DNA of 64,000 nucleotides from Chelativorans sp. J32 (GCF_000518985.1 NZ_JAEQ01000005.1:62001-126000), one strand, 5' to 3'; positions 19,376 to 29,577 are shown, numbered from the stretch's first letter. Translations and numbers: made by a program. The notes: generated by a model from the letters alone, not told the origin.

Positions 19376-20740
19376 TCAGGAGTAGTGATAGGCCGCCTCG
19401 CCGTGCGAAGTGAGATCGAGACCTTGGGTCTCGGCTTCCGGCGTGGGACGCAGGCCGACGATGGCGTCGACGATCTTGAAGAGAATCGCCGAACCCACGC
19501 CACACCAGACGATGGTGAGCAGCACGGCCACAAACTGGACCCACAGTTGCGAGGCGATGGAGAAATCGGCGTCTCCGGTACCGCCCAGCCAGGGCGCGGT
19601 GAAGATACCCGTGCCAAGCGCGCCGACGATGCCGCCCACGCCATGGATGCCAAAGACGTCGAGCGTGTCGTCATAACCGAACTTGTTCTTCACGACGGCG
19701 ACAAAGAAGTAGCAGACGGCGCTGGCGATTGCGCCCAGTACGATCGCGCCGACGGGGCCAACCGTACCGCAGGCCGGTGTCACCGCCACAAGACCGGCGA
19801 CCAAGCCCGAAACCGCACCCAGCATGGAGGCCTTGCCCCGATGCAGCGCCTCGACGACGCTCCAGCCGATGATACCGCCTGCCGTCGCCGTGAAAGTGTT
19901 GATCATTGCAAGTGCCGCCCCGCCGGTCGCCTCAAGGTTCGAGCCGGCGTTGAAGCCGAACCAGCCGACCCACAGGATGGAGCCGCCGACCATGGTAAGG
20001 GTCATGGAGTGCGGCGCTAGGATTTCCTTGCCGTACCCGCTGCGCTTGCCGACCATGATGCAGCCTACCAGCGCTGCAATGCCCGCGTTGATATGGACCA
20101 CCGTTCCGCCGGCGAAGTCGAGAGCGCCGAGATTGAACAGATAGCCGCTGCCATCCCAGACCATGTGGGCAATGGGAAAGTAAACGAAGGTCACCCAAAG
20201 TACCGTGAAGAGCATGACAGCGGAGAATTTGATCCGCTCTGCAAAGGCCCCGACGATCAACGCCGGCGTGATAACGGCAAAGGTCATCTGGAAGCAGATG
20301 AAGACAAATTCAGGAATGACCACGCCGTCGGTAAAGGTTGCGGCGGTCGAATCGACGGTCACGCCCGAGAGGAACAGCTTGCCGAATCCGCCCCAGAAAG
20401 GGCTGGTGCTGCCGCCGAAGGCGAATGAGTAGCCCCAGAGCACCCACACCACCATCACTACGGCAGCAATCATGGTGCACTGCATGAGGATGGAAAGCGC
20501 GTTCTTGGCGCGCACCAGGCCGCCATAGAAGAGTGCCAGCCCGGGCATGGTCATGAAGAGCACCAGAAGGCTTGCCGTCATCATCCAGGCCACATCGCCC
20601 TTATCCATAACCGGTGCCGCGGCCTCGGCCGCCGCTTCAGCCGCTTCCTGTGCAAAGGCCGGGGCAGCCGTGAAAGCCGCCAACGCAAGCGCACCCACCC
20701 CGGACGCACGCCTTGCGAAATCGATACTCGAAGTTCTCAT
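19376..20740 (-). CDS. amtB: Ammonium transporter AmtB
   Basis: A 454-residue ammonium channel of the inner membrane. An N-terminal signal-like segment ends at AAPAFA, and 11 further membrane segments follow. Signature blocks are the GDVAWMM entry helix, FAGGTVVHINAGIAALVG with the first pore histidine, and the conserved DTLDVFGIHGVGG with the second. ATG 20740 is preceded by AAGGAG at seven bases; the ORF's upstream TTG is not needed. It lies 30 bases after glnK, the classical glnK-amtB pair. Confidence 0.95.
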   Translation of the reverse strand: MRTSSIDFARRASGVGALALAAFTAAPAFAQEAAEAAAEAAAPVMDKGDVAWMMTASLLVLFMTMPGLALFYGGLVRAKNALSILMQCTMIAAVVMVVWVLWGYSFAFGGSTSPFWGGFGKLFLSGVTVDSTAATFTDGVVIPEFVFICFQMTFAVITPALIVGAFAERIKFSAVMLFTVLWVTFVYFPIAHMVWDGSGYLFNLGALDFAGGTVVHINAGIAALVGCIMVGKRSGYGKEILAPHSMTLTMVGGSILWVGWFGFNAGSNLEATGGAALAMINTFTATAGGIIGWSVVEALHRGKASMLGAVSGLVAGLVAVTPACGTVGPVGAIVLGAIASAVCYFFVAVVKNKFGYDDTLDVFGIHGVGGIVGALGTGIFTAPWLGGTGDADFSIASQLWVQFVAVLLTIVWCGVGSAILFKIVDAIVGLRPTPEAETQGLDLTSHGEAAYHYS

Positions 20741-20770
20741 CTTATTCTCCTTGGACAATCCGCATGGCGC

Positions 20771-21115
<345 letters not shown>

Positions 21116-21183
21116 TCACCCTTGCTCTTGCGGACATGCCGCGTTGCGTGCCGCCGGTGCCCGCCCAAGCGACAGCTAGGGTG

Positions 21184-21200
21184 AATCAAGAGCCGTGCCA
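21184..21200 (-). promoter_or_regulatory. Sigma-54-type promoter for glnK-amtB
   Basis: On the minus strand the sequence reads TGGCACG (21200-21194), four bases, then TTGATT. The -24 element matches the sigma-54 consensus exactly; the -12 element has GA instead of the usual GC. The position 75 bases before the glnK start fits nitrogen (NtrC) control. A GTTATC / GATAAC dyad lies farther upstream at 21227-21250. Confidence 0.5.
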
Positions 21201-21318
21201 AATGGCCGGCCATCTCGCAAATCTCTGTTATCGTTAGGGAAAAAGATAACGTTGCGCGCGCTTATTTGGTTTGCGCGGCCCGCATAAGATTAAAAATTAT
21301 GCAAAAGTTCGATTTTGC

Positions 21319-22185
21319 CTATTTCGTGCGCATCCGCAGAAGCCCCTCCTGCGCCACCGAAGCGATCAGCACCCCGCCGCGCGAATAGATGCTGCCGCGT
21401 GCCAGCCCGCGCGAGCCGCCGGAGGATGGGCTGTCCTGAGTGTAGAGGAGCCAGTCGCTCAGCGTGTTCGGCTTGTGAAACCACATCGCGTGATCGAGAC
21501 TTGCCATCTGAAGGGTCTGATCGAACACGGAACGCCCATGGGGATAGGTTGCAGTGTCCACCAGCGTCATGTCGGAGAAATAGGCGAGCACCGCAGCCTG
21601 CAGCGCGCGATCTTCCGGTACAGGACCGGTCGCCCGCATCCACACATGCTGGAAGGGCGGCAGTTTGTCATTGGTCGTATAATGCTCGACATTCACCGGC
21701 CGGATCTCGACCGGACGTTCACGCTGCCAATACCTGCGAATGTTTTCCGGCACGTCGTCGCCAAGGGCGGCGAGAAATTCGCTCTGTGACCTCAATGTCT
21801 CGGGTCCGGGAATACCCTCCGGCATCGGAAGCTGGTGTTCCAGCCCATGTTCATCGACCTGGAAAGAAGCAGAAAGAGAGAAGATGGCGTGGCCATGCTG
21901 GATAGCGATCACGCGCCTGGTCGTGAAACTCCCGCCGTCACGTATGCGGTCGACTTCGTAGATGATCGGGACGGCAGGATCTCCCGGCCGCATGAAATAG
22001 CAATGAAGCGAATGCACGTATCTGTCCGCCGCCACCGTCCTCTGGGCCGCTACGAGCGCCTGCCCGATCACCTGTCCGCCGAAGACCCGCTGCCATCCCA
22101 CCTGGGGGCTGCGGCCGCGATAGAGGTTGTGTTCGAGCTTTTCGAGGTTAAGTATGTCCAATAGCTCCTGCATTGCGGACGACAT
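21319..22185 (-). CDS. tesB: Acyl-CoA thioesterase II (TesB)
   Basis: A 288-residue double-hotdog thioesterase that releases free fatty acids from acyl-CoA. The N-terminal hotdog has RVFGGQVIGQALVAAQRTV and HSLHCYFMRPGD. The C-terminal one has SLDHAMWFHKPNTLSDWLLY and ARGSIYSRGGVLIASVAQEG, with the usual catalytic Asp, Ser/Thr and Gln positions. Its start lies 87 bases from the divergent hydroxylase gene at 22272, so the two probably share a promoter region. Confidence 0.92.
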   Translation of the reverse strand: MSSAMQELLDILNLEKLEHNLYRGRSPQVGWQRVFGGQVIGQALVAAQRTVAADRYVHSLHCYFMRPGDPAVPIIYEVDRIRDGGSFTTRRVIAIQHGHAIFSLSASFQVDEHGLEHQLPMPEGIPGPETLRSQSEFLAALGDDVPENIRRYWQRERPVEIRPVNVEHYTTNDKLPPFQHVWMRATGPVPEDRALQAAVLAYFSDMTLVDTATYPHGRSVFDQTLQMASLDHAMWFHKPNTLSDWLLYTQDSPSSGGSRGLARGSIYSRGGVLIASVAQEGLLRMRTK

Positions 22186-22271
22186 TCGGCTTTCCTCGGC
22201 AACATTGTGTTCCTACGAGAAACCGGAGGGTACGCAGCAAGTCAAGGCAGCGGGAAAGGAGAAAACCGGCC

Positions 22272-23519
22272 ATGGGCGACAAAACCGGAGACAAGCGGCT
22301 GACCGGCCCCTTCGATGTGATGATCGCTGGTGCCGGTTATGTCGGCCTGGCAGTGGCCGTTTCGCTCCGGCATGCCCGGCCAGGCATGAAGATCGTCGTG
22401 GTCGACGCGGCGCCCGAAAATGTGTGGCAGCGGGATGGCCGCGCCTCGGCTGTCGCGGCTGCAGCGACACGCATGCTTCGCCGGCTCGGCTGTTGGGACG
22501 ATATCGTGGCTGAAGCCCAGCCGATCACGGAAATGGTCATCACCGATTCGCGGACGTCGGATCCTGTCCGTCCCGTTTTCCTCACCTTCGGCGGCGAAGC
22601 GGCTCCCGGGGAGCCCTTCGCGCACATGGTGCTGAATCGCGATCTGACCGGTGCGCTCAGACGCAGGGCCGCCGAACTCGGGATCGACATCGTCCAGGGC
22701 GTCGCAGTTGAAGATTTCGACGTCGAGACGGCGGGGGTCACGGTCCATTTGGGGCAGGAAGGTTCCTGCCGCACCCGGCTACTGGTTGCAGCCGACGGCG
22801 TTCGGTCACGCCTGCGGAACATGGCCGGCATCCGCGTCCTGCATTGGGAATATGGCCAATCCGGCATTGTTTGCACGGTCGCCCATGAGCGGCCGCATCA
22901 TGGCCGTGCGGAGGAGCATTTCCTGCCGGCCGGTCCCTTTGCCACGCTGCCGCTCAAGGGCAACCGCTCTTCCATCGTCTGGACCGAGCGCACCGAGGAC
23001 GCCGAACGGCTGGTCGCCGAGGATGAGTTCGTGTTCGAGCAGGAACTGGAAACGCGTTTTGGCCTCAAGCTCGGCGAAATCCGCGTCGAAGGTCCGCGCC
23101 GGGCCTGGCCTCTCGGCCTGACGCTCGCACGCGACTTCGTGAAGCCGCGCTTCGCGCTGGCGGGAGATGCTGCGCACGGCATCCACCCGATTGCCGGCCA
23201 GGGCCTCAATCTCGGTTTCAAGGACGCCGCGGCCCTCGCCCAGGTGGTGGTCGAGGCCGACCGGCTCGGCGAGGACATCGGCGCCCTCGACGTGCTGCAA
23301 CGTTATGAGCGCTGGCGGCGTTTCGACACGGTGCAGATGGGCGTCACCACCGACGTGCTCAATCGCCTCTTCTCGAACGACTTCGCTCCAGTCCGGGCAA
23401 TCCGCGATTTCGGCCTCGGACTGGTAGACCGGATGCCCGGAATGAAGGGCTTTTTCGTCCGCCAAGCTTCAGGCCTCACAGGCGGGACACCGCGCCTTCT
23501 GCAGGGTGAGGCGATTTAA
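22272..23519 (+). CDS. UbiH/UbiF/VisC-family FAD-dependent hydroxylase
   Basis: A 415-residue flavoprotein monooxygenase. It has the FAD dinucleotide fold IAGAGYVGLAVAVSL, the DG motif LLVAADGVRSRL, and the second FAD motif FALAGDAAHGIHPIAGQG. These are the marks of the ubiquinone-biosynthesis hydroxylases UbiH, UbiF, UbiL and UbiM; which ring position it acts on cannot be decided here. The ATG at 22272 gives a normal N-terminus; the ORF's earlier start overlaps the tesB leader and is not family-like. It is followed after 27 bases by an OsmC gene. Confidence 0.88.
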   Translation: MGDKTGDKRLTGPFDVMIAGAGYVGLAVAVSLRHARPGMKIVVVDAAPENVWQRDGRASAVAAAATRMLRRLGCWDDIVAEAQPITEMVITDSRTSDPVRPVFLTFGGEAAPGEPFAHMVLNRDLTGALRRRAAELGIDIVQGVAVEDFDVETAGVTVHLGQEGSCRTRLLVAADGVRSRLRNMAGIRVLHWEYGQSGIVCTVAHERPHHGRAEEHFLPAGPFATLPLKGNRSSIVWTERTEDAERLVAEDEFVFEQELETRFGLKLGEIRVEGPRRAWPLGLTLARDFVKPRFALAGDAAHGIHPIAGQGLNLGFKDAAALAQVVVEADRLGEDIGALDVLQRYERWRRFDTVQMGVTTDVLNRLFSNDFAPVRAIRDFGLGLVDRMPGMKGFFVRQASGLTGGTPRLLQGEAI

Positions 23520-23546
23520 CATCAGTTCGCAAACAGGGAGACCAGC

Positions 23547-23987
23547 ATGAAACGCTACGCCAATGTGAACTGGAAAGGCCCTCTTACCAGTGGTTCCGGC
23601 CGCATCGAAAGCACCCAGAGTGGGGCGCTCGGCGAATTGCCGCTTTCCTTCAAGGCCCGCTTCGAAGATGAAACGGGCCGGGCAGGCACCAACCCGGAAG
23701 AGCTGATAGCGGCGGCGCATGCCTCCTGCTTCTCCATGGCGCTGGCACATGCGCTGGCCCAGAACGGCACGCCGGCCGAATCGCTGGATGCCAAGGCGGA
23801 GATCGAACTGCAGCCCAAGGAAGGCGGTGGCTTCGAAATTCGCGGCAGCGCTCTGACCGTTGTCGGTAAGGTGCCTGGGCTCGACGAAGAGAGATTCCAG
23901 GAGATTGCGAAGGGCGCGAAAGAGAACTGCCCGGTTTCCCGCGCGCTTGGGGCGATCAACATCACGCTCGACGCAAGATTCGCCTGA
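23547..23987 (+). CDS. OsmC-family peroxiredoxin
   Basis: A 146-residue OsmC/Ohr-fold hydroperoxide reductase. The two redox cysteines are present at Cys61 (AAHASCFSMAL) and Cys128 (KENCPVSRAL). The sequence KRYANVNWKGPLTSGSGRI is typical of the OsmC rather than the Ohr branch. It would detoxify organic hydroperoxides in the cytoplasm. It lies 27 bases after the hydroxylase gene and is followed by a strong hairpin. Confidence 0.9.
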   Translation: MKRYANVNWKGPLTSGSGRIESTQSGALGELPLSFKARFEDETGRAGTNPEELIAAAHASCFSMALAHALAQNGTPAESLDAKAEIELQPKEGGGFEIRGSALTVVGKVPGLDEERFQEIAKGAKENCPVSRALGAINITLDARFA

Positions 23988-24018
23988 AACCCGCTCCGCG
24001 AAAGTTTCGCTCCGAAAA

Positions 24019-24060
24019 GGCCTCGCGAACGCAACGTGCATTCGCGGGGCCTGATGTTTT
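24019..24060 (+). terminator. Terminator after osmC
   Basis: GGCCTCGCGAA (24019-24029) and TTCGCGGGGCC (24041-24051) pair over 11 bp with one G-U, around an 11-base loop. A TGATGTTTT tail follows. It lies 32 bases past the osmC stop. Confidence 0.55.
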
Positions 24061-24123
24061 CGCAACCAAAAGTCTGTGCTGCCACCTAGATTCCTTTGAA
24101 AACGGGACGTTTGGGAGGATGTC

Positions 24124-25236
24124 ATGTTGCACGCTTGGGAACCGCGAAACCTGAAGAGAGCAGCTGACGAGCACAGTCTCTCCATCTCCGACATTACCGC
24201 GGAGGCCGCTCGCCTTCCGGCCTTTGACGGGCATGAGCGTGTCTGGTGCGGGCGCGACGAAGACAGCGGACTGACCGCCATCGTGGCGATCCACAACACC
24301 AAACTCGGGCCGGCGCTTGGCGGCACCCGGATCTGGCCGCATGAGAGCTTCGAGGCGGCGCTTACGGATGCCCTCAGGCTTTCCCGCGGGATGACGTATA
24401 AATCGGCCGTGGCCGGCTTGGCCCTGGGCGGTGGCAAGGCCGTCATCATCGCCGATCCGAAGCACGGGAAGACGCCGGCCCTGCTCACATCCTATGCCGA
24501 GATGTTGAGGAGGCTTGAGGGCCAGTTCATCACGGCCGAAGACGTAGGGATGACGGTGCAGGATGCCGACTTCCTGCGAGGGCGGGCACCCAATGTCGTA
24601 GGCACCAGTGCAGGCGGCAGCGGCAATCCCTCCCCGTTCACCGCCGAGGGCGTCTTCCTGGGCATCAAGGCGGCTCTCAGGCACCGCAACGGAACGAGCC
24701 GGCTCTCCGGGCTTCGCGTCGCCGTGCAAGGCCTGGGCTCTGTCGGCTGGTCCCTATGCGAGAAGCTCTACAGGGAGGGCGCCGAACTGACCGTGACAGA
24801 CCTCGACGCAGCGCGAACTGCCAAGGCACAGCGAGCCTTCGAGGCGGAGACGGCAGACCCCGAGGATATCGTCACCGTCGAAGCCGATATCTTTGCGCCC
24901 TGCGCCTTGGGCGGCGTGATTTCGAAGGAAACAATCCCTCTGCTTCGGTTCGGGATCATTGCAGGATCGGCGAACAATCAGCTCGCGGAGCACGGGGATG
25001 CGAAGCTCCTGATGGAACGCGGGATACTCTACGCGCCGGATTACGTCATCAATGCCGGCGGCCTCATCAATGTCGCGGCGGAACTCTCACCCGAGGGCTA
25101 CGATCCCGAGGCAGTCATGAAGAAACTTGCCAAGATCCCCGCGACGCTTACGGAAATATTCCGGCGATCGGAGCAGCAGAAGCGGCCTACCAACGACATT
25201 GCAGCCGAAATCGCGATGGAACGCATAAACCGTTAG
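24124..25236 (+). CDS. Leu/Phe/Val/Glu-type amino-acid dehydrogenase
   Basis: A 370-residue NAD-dependent dehydrogenase that deaminates a branched-chain or aromatic amino acid. The catalytic half has the ALGGTRIW glycine motif and the lysines Lys93 (MTYKSAVAGL) and Lys105 (LGGGKAVI). The Rossmann half has VAVQGLGSVGWSL. The C-terminus has PDYVINAGGLINVAAE. These features match leucine dehydrogenase more closely than glutamate dehydrogenase, and the length also fits; the true substrate is uncertain. A GGGAGG site precedes the ATG. It is convergent with msrA, 4 bases apart. Confidence 0.85.
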   Translation: MLHAWEPRNLKRAADEHSLSISDITAEAARLPAFDGHERVWCGRDEDSGLTAIVAIHNTKLGPALGGTRIWPHESFEAALTDALRLSRGMTYKSAVAGLALGGGKAVIIADPKHGKTPALLTSYAEMLRRLEGQFITAEDVGMTVQDADFLRGRAPNVVGTSAGGSGNPSPFTAEGVFLGIKAALRHRNGTSRLSGLRVAVQGLGSVGWSLCEKLYREGAELTVTDLDAARTAKAQRAFEAETADPEDIVTVEADIFAPCALGGVISKETIPLLRFGIIAGSANNQLAEHGDAKLLMERGILYAPDYVINAGGLINVAAELSPEGYDPEAVMKKLAKIPATLTEIFRRSEQQKRPTNDIAAEIAMERINR

Positions 25237-25240
25237 GGCC

Positions 25241-25882
25241 TTATTTCACGATCCCGCGTAATGCATTCTCGCCCCAGACCTGGACGAGCCTTGCGTCGCG
25301 GCCGCAGCCCTCGCGATAGCCTTTATAAGCGTCCGCCTTGGTAACATAGCCGAAGCGCGAGAGGATGCGGTCCTGGCTCCGATAATAGTTCTGGTGATAG
25401 TCCTCGGCCGGCCAGAAGGTGGTGGCCTTCACGATGGGCGTGACCAGCGCCCGGCCCAATTCGGCTTCCGCCGCCTTCTTCGCCTTTTCCGCAGCCTCCT
25501 GCTGTGCATTGTCCAGCACGTAGATCGCTGTCGTGTAGGCGTGCCCGCGATCGCAGAACTGGCCGCCACCGTCTGTTGGGTCTACCGAATGGAAGAACAC
25601 GTCGAGGAGGTGATCATAGGTGACGCGGGTGTCGTCATATTTGATCTCCACCGCTTCCCGGTGCCCGCCCTGAGAGTAGTCGTCATAGGTCGGGTTCTGC
25701 GTGTCCCCGCCGGTATAGCCGGAGACGGTCGACACGACGCCAGGCACATGATCGAAATCGGACTCGACGCACCAGAAGCAGCCGCCGGCGAAGATCGCGG
25801 TGCGAATTTCCGCGACGGCTGGCTGAGCACCTATCGAGGCGGCAGCTAGCAGAATGGCGAAGCCTGCGAAACGGTGAAGCAT
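25241..25882 (-). CDS. msrA: Exported peptide methionine sulfoxide reductase MsrA
   Basis: A 213-residue enzyme that reduces methionine-S-sulfoxide in damaged proteins. The active-site motif GGCFWCVESDF holds the catalytic Cys35, and GYTGGDTQNPTYDDY is the usual binding block. The protein starts with a signal peptide (residues 1-24, ending AVAE), so this copy should act in the periplasm. ATG 25882 is preceded by GGGAGGA; the ORF's start 36 bases upstream is less likely. The enzyme lies downstream of sdhB on the same strand. Confidence 0.9.
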   Translation of the reverse strand: MLHRFAGFAILLAAASIGAQPAVAEIRTAIFAGGCFWCVESDFDHVPGVVSTVSGYTGGDTQNPTYDDYSQGGHREAVEIKYDDTRVTYDHLLDVFFHSVDPTDGGGQFCDRGHAYTTAIYVLDNAQQEAAEKAKKAAEAELGRALVTPIVKATTFWPAEDYHQNYYRSQDRILSRFGYVTKADAYKGYREGCGRDARLVQVWGENALRGIVK

Positions 25883-25981
25883 GCGATCCTCCCATGCCAA
25901 GTTCCGCATGGGTAACACGGATCGGAGCGCTCGCGCCTACACGCCTGCGTGATCAGCCATGAGGAGATGGCGCGGCGGCGG

Positions 25982-26761
25982 TCAGACGCGCCGCTCCACC
26001 ATCATCTTCTTGATTTCCGCGATCGCCTTGGCCGGGTTCAAACCCTTCGGGCAGGTCTGGGTGCAGTTCATGATCGTGTGGCAGCGATAGAGCCGGAACG
26101 GGTCTTCCAGCTTGTCGAGCCGTTCGCCCGTGGCCTCGTCGCGCGAATCGATAAGCCAGCGATAGGCCTGGAGCAGCACGGCCGGGCCCAGATAGCGCTC
26201 GCCGTTCCACCAGTAGCTGGGGCACGAGGTTTGGCAGCAGAAGCACAGGATGCACTCGTAAAGGCCATCGAGCTTCGCCCGGTCCTCATGGCTCTGCTTC
26301 CACTCGGTCGCGGGCTCAGGCGTGACCGTCTGAAGCCACGGCTCGATGGAAGAGAGCTGAGCATAGGGGATCGAGAGGTCCGGCACGAGGTCCTTCACCA
26401 CCGGCATATGCGGCAGAGGATAGATCCTGACCGCGCCACCCACATCGTCCATCGCCTTCGTGCAGGCGAGCGTGTTCGCGCCGTCGATATTCATGGCGCA
26501 GGAGCCGCAAATGCCCTCGCGGCAGGAGCGGCGGAAGGTGAGCGTGGGGTCGATCTTGTTCTTGATCCAGATCAGCCCGTCGAGCACCATCGGCCCGCAA
26601 TCGTCGAGATCGACATAATAGGTATCGACGCGCGGGTTTTCCGTATCGTCCGGCGACCAGCGATAGACGCGGTATTCGCGCAGGTTCGTGGCGCCTTCGG
26701 GCCTCGGCCAGACCTTGCCCTGCTTGACCTTGGAATTCTTGGGGAGGGTGAGTTGGACCAT
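25982..26761 (-). CDS. sdhB: Succinate dehydrogenase iron-sulfur subunit
   Basis: A 259-residue subunit that passes electrons from FAD to ubiquinone through three Fe-S clusters. The [2Fe-2S] ligands are in [11 protein letters not shown], the [4Fe-4S] set in [16 protein letters not shown], and the [3Fe-4S] set in [15 protein letters not shown]. It is the last gene of sdhCDAB, 12 bases after sdhA. Confidence 0.97.
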   Translation of the reverse strand: MVQLTLPKNSKVKQGKVWPRPEGATNLREYRVYRWSPDDTENPRVDTYYVDLDDCGPMVLDGLIWIKNKIDPTLTFRRSCREGICGSCAMNIDGANTLACTKAMDDVGGAVRIYPLPHMPVVKDLVPDLSIPYAQLSSIEPWLQTVTPEPATEWKQSHEDRAKLDGLYECILCFCCQTSCPSYWWNGERYLGPAVLLQAYRWLIDSRDEATGERLDKLEDPFRLYRCHTIMNCTQTCPKGLNPAKAIAEIKKMMVERRV

Positions 26762-26773
26762 GTCGTCCTCTGA

Positions 26774-28609
26774 TCAGTATACGCGCGCCTTGGGCGCGAT
26801 CTTTGCCGGGTCGATGCCGCCGTCTTCAGGTTTGAGCATCGGCTCGGTGTGAACGGGGCGGTAGGCGAGGCGCACGTTTCCGTCCGCATCCACCCAGGAT
26901 AGCGTGTGCTTGCGCCAATTCACGTCGTCACGCTCGGTGAAATCTTCCCGCGCATGCGCACCGCGGCTCTCCTTGCGCGCCTCGGCGGCATAAACCGTGG
27001 TGATGGCATTGACCATCAGGTTTTCCAGCTCGAGGGTCTCGACCAGGTCGGAATTCCAGATCATCGAACGGTCATAGACCTTGATCTCGGGCAGTTCCTT
27101 CCAGATTGCGGAGATGCGCTGGCAGCCCTGCTCCAGGGATTCCTGGGTGCGGAACACTGCCGCATCCTCCTGCATGGCGCGCTGCATCTTCTCGCGCAGC
27201 GCGGCCGTGGGCGTGCTGCCATTCGCATGACGAAGACGGTCGAAGCGGTCCATGATCTTCTCGCAGGAGGCCTCGTTGATGGCCGGCACCTTCGAGCTGC
27301 GATCGACGATCTGGCCGGCACGGATGGCCGCGGCGCGTCCAAAGACCACGAGATCGATCAAGGAATTCGAGCCGAGCCGGTTTGCGCCATGCACCGAGGC
27401 GCAGCCCGCCTCGCCCACCGCCATGAGGCCGGGAGCAACGGCGTCCGGATTGCCGGGCGTCGGGTTCAGCACCTCGCCCCAGTAATTGGTGGGGATACCG
27501 CCCATGTTGTAGTGCACCGTCGGCAGGACCGGAATCGGCTCGCGCGTCACGTCCACACCGGCGAAGATGCGCGCCGATTCGGCAATGCCCGGCAACCGCT
27601 CATGGATCACGGCCGGATCCAGATGATCGAGGTGCAGATAGATGTGGTCCTTGTTCTTGCCGACGCCGCGTCCCTCGCGGATCTCCAGCATCATGCAGCG
27701 AGAGACCACGTCGCGTGAGGCGAGATCCTTGGCGGACGGGGCATAACGCTCCATGAAGCGCTCGCCTTCGGAATTGACGAGATAGCCGCCCTCACCGCGC
27801 ACGCCTTCGGTGATGAGGCAGCCGGCGCCATAGATGCCGGTCGGATGGAACTGAACGAACTCCATATCCTGTAGCGGCAGGCCCGCGCGGGCCACCATGC
27901 CGTTGCCGTCGCCCGTGCAGGTGTGGGCGGAGGTGCAGGAGAAATAGGCCCGGCCATAGCCGCCGGTGGCAAGCACCACCATCTTCGCGGCGAAACGGTG
28001 GATCGTGCCGTCCTCCAGGTTCCAGGCCACGACGCCGGTGCACACGCCATCGTCGGACATGATGAGGTCGAGTGCGAAATATTCCACGAAGAACTGCGCG
28101 TGGTTCTTCACCGACTGGCCGTAGAGCGTGTGAAGAATGGCATGGCCCGTCCGGTCTGCCGCCGCACAGGTGCGCTGCACCGGCGGTCCGTCACCGAAAT
28201 TCTGCATATGGCCGCCGAAGGGCCTCTGGTAGATTTTGCCCTCCTCGGTACGGGAGAAGGGCACGCCATAATGTTCGAGCTCGTAGACGGCAGCCGGGGC
28301 CTCGCGCGCCAGATATTCCATCGCGTCGACGTCGCCCAGCCAGTCGGACCCCTTTACGGTGTCATAAAGATGCCACTGCCAATGATCCGGCCCCATATTC
28401 TTCAGGGATGCGGCGATGCCGCCCTGCGCCGCCACGGTATGGGAGCGGGTCGGGAAGACTTTCGTGATGCAGGCCGTCTTGAGCCCCTGCTCGGCCATGC
28501 CCAGCGTGGCACGCAGGCCTGCGCCGCCGGCTCCGACCACCACCACATCAAAGGCATGGTCGACATAATTGTAGGCCGCGCCGGCCTTTTTCTGAACTGC
28601 GTCAGCCAT
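26774..28609 (-). CDS. sdhA: Succinate dehydrogenase flavoprotein subunit
   Basis: A 611-residue catalytic subunit oxidising succinate to fumarate on the inner face of the membrane. The FAD fold is [13 protein letters not shown]. His57 in [13 protein letters not shown] is the covalent flavin attachment. Substrate-site blocks such as [18 protein letters not shown] are intact. It is third in the sdhCDAB operon, 7 bases after sdhD. Confidence 0.97.
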   Translation of the reverse strand: MADAVQKKAGAAYNYVDHAFDVVVVGAGGAGLRATLGMAEQGLKTACITKVFPTRSHTVAAQGGIAASLKNMGPDHWQWHLYDTVKGSDWLGDVDAMEYLAREAPAAVYELEHYGVPFSRTEEGKIYQRPFGGHMQNFGDGPPVQRTCAAADRTGHAILHTLYGQSVKNHAQFFVEYFALDLIMSDDGVCTGVVAWNLEDGTIHRFAAKMVVLATGGYGRAYFSCTSAHTCTGDGNGMVARAGLPLQDMEFVQFHPTGIYGAGCLITEGVRGEGGYLVNSEGERFMERYAPSAKDLASRDVVSRCMMLEIREGRGVGKNKDHIYLHLDHLDPAVIHERLPGIAESARIFAGVDVTREPIPVLPTVHYNMGGIPTNYWGEVLNPTPGNPDAVAPGLMAVGEAGCASVHGANRLGSNSLIDLVVFGRAAAIRAGQIVDRSSKVPAINEASCEKIMDRFDRLRHANGSTPTAALREKMQRAMQEDAAVFRTQESLEQGCQRISAIWKELPEIKVYDRSMIWNSDLVETLELENLMVNAITTVYAAEARKESRGAHAREDFTERDDVNWRKHTLSWVDADGNVRLAYRPVHTEPMLKPEDGGIDPAKIAPKARVY

Positions 28610-28616
28610 TTAGAAT

Positions 28617-29000
28617 TCAGCCTCCGAAGGCAATTCTGAGGAGGGAGTAGAGCGCGGTGGCGCCCACCACGATGGGAAAGAACGTGTTGAGGATGACAAG
28701 GAAGATCTTCCAGCCCTCCTCATGCACGTAATCTTCGATGATGATCTGCATCCCCAGCCGCATGTGGTAGAGCACCGAGACGAAGGCGAAACCGATCAGA
28801 AGCGCGACGACCGGCTGGGCAAGCGCGGCTCGGATCTCTTCATAAGAGGCGCCGGCATAAACCGCCACGAAGCCGATGAAAAAGATGATGAGCGGGATGT
28901 TGGAGACGGCGGTCAGCCGCTGGCGCCAGAAATGTTCCGTGCCGCCACGCGCCGAGCCCAAGCCCCGGACCTTGTTCAGGGGTGTGCGCATGTCCGCCAT
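28617..29000 (-). CDS. sdhD: Succinate dehydrogenase membrane anchor subunit D
   Basis: A 127-residue protein with three membrane helices. YHMRLGMQIIIEDYVH contains the histidine and tyrosine of the quinone/heme region. With SdhC it anchors SdhAB and forms the ubiquinone site. Only one base separates it from sdhC and seven from sdhA. Confidence 0.92.
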   Translation of the reverse strand: MADMRTPLNKVRGLGSARGGTEHFWRQRLTAVSNIPLIIFFIGFVAVYAGASYEEIRAALAQPVVALLIGFAFVSVLYHMRLGMQIIIEDYVHEEGWKIFLVILNTFFPIVVGATALYSLLRIAFGG

Positions 29001-29001
29001 C

Positions 29002-29406
29002 TCAGAGCCCTCCCCTGATGACCCATGCGGCGATCCAGATGACCAGCGTCAGCACGATGGAACCGACCAGGGTGGCGATGGCCATCTGCCGCGACGTGTG
29101 CTTCTCAAGCCCGTGTGTCGTGTCCCAGATCAGGTGACGGATGCCGCCCAGCATGTGGTGGATGAGCACCCAAGAATAACCAAAGATGACGATCCGTCCG
29201 AGAATCGAGCCAAAAAGAGCGTTCACGAAATCGAACTGCTCCTTCGATCCGGCGGCGGCAAACAGCCAGAGCGCGAAGAGAAGAATGCCGAAATAGAGTG
29301 CAGCGCCCGTTATTCTGTGGGCTACTGACATCGCCATTGTCGGCGTGATGCGATAAATTTGCAGATGAGGCGAGAGGGGCCTCGCCTGGGTGGTGGACTT
29401 GCTCAT
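29002..29406 (-). CDS. sdhC: Succinate dehydrogenase cytochrome b556 subunit C
   Basis: A 134-residue protein with three membrane helices. The family signatures are RPLSPHLQIYRI near the N-terminus and SWVLIHHMLGGIRHLIWD, which includes a heme b ligand histidine. It is the first gene of sdhCDAB; a promoter candidate lies 80-110 bases upstream. Confidence 0.95.
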   Translation of the reverse strand: MSKSTTQARPLSPHLQIYRITPTMAMSVAHRITGAALYFGILLFALWLFAAAGSKEQFDFVNALFGSILGRIVIFGYSWVLIHHMLGGIRHLIWDTTHGLEKHTSRQMAIATLVGSIVLTLVIWIAAWVIRGGL

Positions 29407-29487
29407 GGCTTCCCCAATTCAACCGCCGCCAGGCAAGTGCAGGCTTGCGTTCTGATCTGCTGCCTACCCCCTGCCACCGGCAGGGGC

Positions 29488-29516
29488 TTTCTAATGCGGA
29501 TTTTGCGGTGCGTCAA
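29488..29516 (-). promoter_or_regulatory. Candidate housekeeping promoter of sdhCDAB
   Basis: On the minus strand TTGACG (29516-29511) and TAGAAA (29493-29488) are 17 bases apart. An 8-bp hairpin, CCCCTGCC with GGCAGGGG (29468-29486), would lie at the very 5' end of the transcript. Upstream lies the end of a DoxX gene read in the same direction. Confidence 0.45.
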
Positions 29517-29577
29517 AGCCCACGGGCGAAGTTCCGAGTCACTGAATCGATTGAAGTTTGAGCCTCGGGCCGATGCG

